A stretch of DNA of 64,000 nucleotides from Candidatus Crickella equi (GTDB lineage: Bacteria > Bacillota > Clostridia > Peptostreptococcales > Anaerovoracaceae), in NCBI GenBank assembly GCA_018064755.1, contig JAGHUP010000014.1:1-64000 (forward strand), written 5' to 3'. Below are positions 61,929-64,000 of the stretch, piece after piece. A model generated the notes under the pieces. The model saw nothing but the letters and a program-made list of their open reading frames with translations, was not told where the DNA came from and made no database searches. The position numbers and the translations under genes were made by a program. Within the stretch, counting starts at the first letter, position 1; the number at the start of each line of letters is the position of its first letter.

Positions 61929-63138
61929 TAGATTTAAAAATAAGCGAATATTGCCAGAAAAACCAGCGTTTCTCCTGCTGCTGATACTTATGATGCTGGT
62001 AGGAGTTGCATTTCTTGTGATGCTTGCCGTTGTTGATGCGTTCCCTAAGAATATGGTATTGGGATTTATCATAGTTCTGTTGGTGATGCTTGTTCTAGCA
62101 GGTTTCCTGTTCGGAAGAGAGAAAAAGGGGTGGAGAATTACGGGCGTTGTTATCGCCGCGCTTTTCATCTTAATATATGGACTTGGCATATATTATTTAG
62201 CTAGTACATATTCAATGTTTGCTAGAATAACAGTCGAAGATAATGCTGCTGCGGCAGAGGCGCAGAGAGTTGATGTTACTGAGGATCCTTTCAATGTGTA
62301 TATTACTGGAATAGACCAGTGGACTGTAGAAAAAGGCATGGATCTTGAACGTTCTGACGTCAACATGATTATGACAATCAATCCTAAGACAAGAAAGATC
62401 GTACTTACATCGATTCCAAGAGATGCATATGTTCCACTTCATAGAACAGGAACTATGGACAAACTGACGCATACTGGAATCTATGGTGTTGACGAGACGC
62501 TTAATACGATTAAAGACTGGACTGGCATAGATATGAACTATTACGTTAAGGTTAACTTTAGTGCTTGTGTTCATATCGTAGATGCAATGGACGGCGTCGA
62601 TGTATATTCTCCAGTTGCATTTGACTCTGCAATTTCCAAGTATAAATATAAGAAGGGAATGAATCATTTGAATGGACATCAGGCTCTCTACTTTGCAAGA
62701 GAGCGAAAGGCATTCAACGCAGAAGACCAGCTAAGAGTTAGAAATCAGCTAAGGCTCATCAAGGCTATGATGAATAAGATTATGTCTTCATCAACATTGC
62801 TGACCAGTTATGGAGATCTTATGACCGCAATTAGCAATGATATGGAAACAAATATGCCACAGGAGGACATTAAATCTTTAGTTAAGATGCAGCTCGGCGA
62901 TTTGTCTAAGTGGGATATCAAGATGCAGAGAATGTCTGGCACATACGATATGGAAGTTGTTGCATCAATGGATGCAAGCAATAAATATCAAGTGCTGAAA
63001 GTAAGCGAGAAAACTTTCCAGAATTGTATGACTGGAATAGACAAGGTAATGAATCCATCTGAAGCAGAGGTTGCTAAGGCAATCGCTGATAGACAGAAAA
63101 ATTCTATTATTAGTTTTGTTAAGGGTTTGAAGAGGTAG
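61918..63138 (+). CDS. LytR-CpsA-Psr (LCP) wall-polymer ligase
   Basis: This 406-aa protein has a basic N-terminus, two or three membrane segments (to about residue 103) and an outside LCP domain. The domain has VYITGIDQW, the acidic-basic sites RSDVNMIMTINP and LTSIPRDAYV, KLTHTGIYG, and ALYFARERKAF with its conserved arginines. LCP enzymes transfer undecaprenyl-linked polymers such as teichoic acid to peptidoglycan. Overlap with tagO couples the first and last steps of the pathway. The start ATG is preceded by a purine-rich stretch within tagO. Confidence 0.93.
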   Translation: MRSSRFKNKRILPEKPAFLLLLILMMLVGVAFLVMLAVVDAFPKNMVLGFIIVLLVMLVLAGFLFGREKKGWRITGVVIAALFILIYGLGIYYLASTYSMFARITVEDNAAAAEAQRVDVTEDPFNVYITGIDQWTVEKGMDLERSDVNMIMTINPKTRKIVLTSIPRDAYVPLHRTGTMDKLTHTGIYGVDETLNTIKDWTGIDMNYYVKVNFSACVHIVDAMDGVDVYSPVAFDSAISKYKYKKGMNHLNGHQALYFARERKAFNAEDQLRVRNQLRLIKAMMNKIMSSSTLLTSYGDLMTAISNDMETNMPQEDIKSLVKMQLGDLSKWDIKMQRMSGTYDMEVVASMDASNKYQVLKVSEKTFQNCMTGIDKVMNPSEAEVAKAIADRQKNSIISFVKGLKR

Positions 63139-63142
63139 AGAG

Positions 63143-64000
63143 TTGAAGGAGAGAATTTACAAGTACGATAATGTCAAAGCACTGCTGATATTTCTAGTAG
63201 TTGTAGGCCATCTAACTACAGACTACGTAACAGGAAACTATTCTGTAAGAGCACTGACTCTGTGGATTTATTCATTCCATATGCCAGCGTTCATTTTCGT
63301 ATCAGGACTGATGCACAAGAGGTATATAACCAACGAACAGGCTACCCTCGGAATGAAGGGCAACACCAAACTCCGTTGGGATAAGGTAATAGGATTCCTT
63401 CTGTGTGCATATGGACTGAAAATTTTCTTGCAGGTGTTCAGAACTGCTATTGGACAGCATCCTAATTTCTATTGGTTCCAGGAGCCAGGAATTCCATGGT
63501 ACCTGTTCGTAATGGCAGAGTATGAAATCATACTATATATAATAAGGAAGTATAATTGGAAAGTAATGCTGATTGGAGCGTTCGCACTTAGTGCAGTTAT
63601 CGGTTACTTCCCACAGGTTGGAGATACGCTTTGTCTCTCTAGATGTATTAACTTCCTACCACTATATCTGATAGGTTACTATCTCGATACAAACAAACTG
63701 ACAGAGTTCTGCGAGAAGAAGTGGGCGAAGGTAACGGCATGGATTGTAATTGCAATCTCACTTGCAGTATGCTTCTACGATCCTTATACACTATACAAAT
63801 TCAGAAAATGGTTCACAGGAAGAAGATCATATGAATTCCTGAGTGATTTCTTCGGAAACATTACTCCATATGCATGGGCAATCCGTCTGGGAATTTGGGC
63901 AATTGCAATTGTGCTGACGCTTGCAATTATTATCGTAATTCCTAACAGGAAGATGGGATACATCTCACAGATTGGTTCCAATACTTTGAACATTTACTTC
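63143..64000 (+). CDS. Acyltransferase 3 family membrane protein (partial, cut by window end)
   Basis: An open frame of 286 codons runs from a TTG at 63143 to the window end without a stop. The N-terminus KERIYKYDNVKALLIFLVVVGHL has the family histidine near residue 22, and WIYSFHMPAFIFVSG follows. This is the pattern of the fucose 4-O-acetylase-like branch of acyltransferase 3 proteins. About eight membrane spans are visible. AGAGGT lies 7 nt before the TTG, and the gene starts 4 nt after the LCP stop. It probably O-acetylates a surface glycan from acetyl-CoA. The C-terminus is outside the window. Confidence 0.85.
   Translation, partial: MKERIYKYDNVKALLIFLVVVGHLTTDYVTGNYSVRALTLWIYSFHMPAFIFVSGLMHKRYITNEQATLGMKGNTKLRWDKVIGFLLCAYGLKIFLQVFRTAIGQHPNFYWFQEPGIPWYLFVMAEYEIILYIIRKYNWKVMLIGAFALSAVIGYFPQVGDTLCLSRCINFLPLYLIGYYLDTNKLTEFCEKKWAKVTAWIVIAISLAVCFYDPYTLYKFRKWFTGRRSYEFLSDFFGNITPYAWAIRLGIWAIAIVLTLAIIIVIPNRKMGYISQIGSNTLNIYF

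Overview
The window reads as a replication-origin-proximal chromosome segment of a low-GC Gram-positive anaerobe, most likely a member of the Clostridia. The evidence is the origin gene set (rsmG, mnmG, mnmE, dnaN, dnaA, rpmH, rnpA, yidD, yidC, jag, recF, gyrB, gyrA), strong AGGAGG-type ribosome sites, AGA-rich arginine codons and a very large teichoic-acid or wall-glycan gene set. I cannot name the species from sequence alone. No IS element, prophage, CRISPR array, tRNA or rRNA was recognised.

Region 1 (1-8,562): two perfect parS sites and two large hairpins, then leftward rsmG, mnmG and mnmE, a rightward deoC-udp pair, and leftward dnaN and dnaA. The dnaA-dnaN gap carries DnaA boxes, a run resembling a DnaA-trio and an AT-rich stretch, like the unwinding half of the Bacillus subtilis origin. 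A second DnaA-box cluster lies upstream of dnaA (8,581-8,750). Region 2 (8,563-17,679): rightward rpmH-rnpA-yidD-yidC-jag, a small leftward gene of unknown function, then recF, gyrB and gyrA. The order differs from the usual Firmicute order by exactly one inversion of the jag-to-dnaN block around oriC, with extra genes at both joints.

Region 3 (17,695-24,179): a two-component system directly behind gyrA, a membrane PepSY-like protein and a secreted PepSY-like protein whose promoter carries three TTAATC repeats at 11-bp spacing; then dtd-galE, a CHAP-domain protein with an unknown partner, and plsC.

Region 4 (24,332-40,589): a long rightward wall-polymer run. It encodes two CDP-polyol phosphotransferase-family enzymes, a UDP-HexNAc 6-dehydrogenase, an MBOAT plus DHHW O-acylation pair, a TagGH-like exporter, an SH3b-NlpC/P60 protein, a lipoprotein, TagD (CDP-glycerol synthesis), an LtaS-like enzyme, a G5-NlpC/P60 protein and an LDH/MDH-family enzyme. 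Region 5 (40,652-45,702): an L,D-transpeptidase, a CapK-like AMP ligase, an ATP-grasp enzyme and a GtrB-like glycosyltransferase. Region 6 (45,855-64,000): a second long rightward run with a YfhO-like GT-C enzyme, three more CDP-polyol transferases, TarI-TarJ (CDP-ribitol synthesis), a LicD protein with a long C-terminal extension, a flippase, WecE and RmlB (dTDP-Fuc4N route), Pgi, TagO, an LCP ligase and an acyltransferase cut by the window end.

Together regions 4-6 supply most steps to start (TagO), build (TagD, TarIJ, five TagB/F-like enzymes, LicD), decorate (Fuc4N, uronic acid, O-acyl groups, YfhO/GtrB glycosylation), export (TagGH, flippase) and attach (LCP) one or more complex wall or lipid-linked polymers, with both glycerol- and ribitol-phosphate precursors available.
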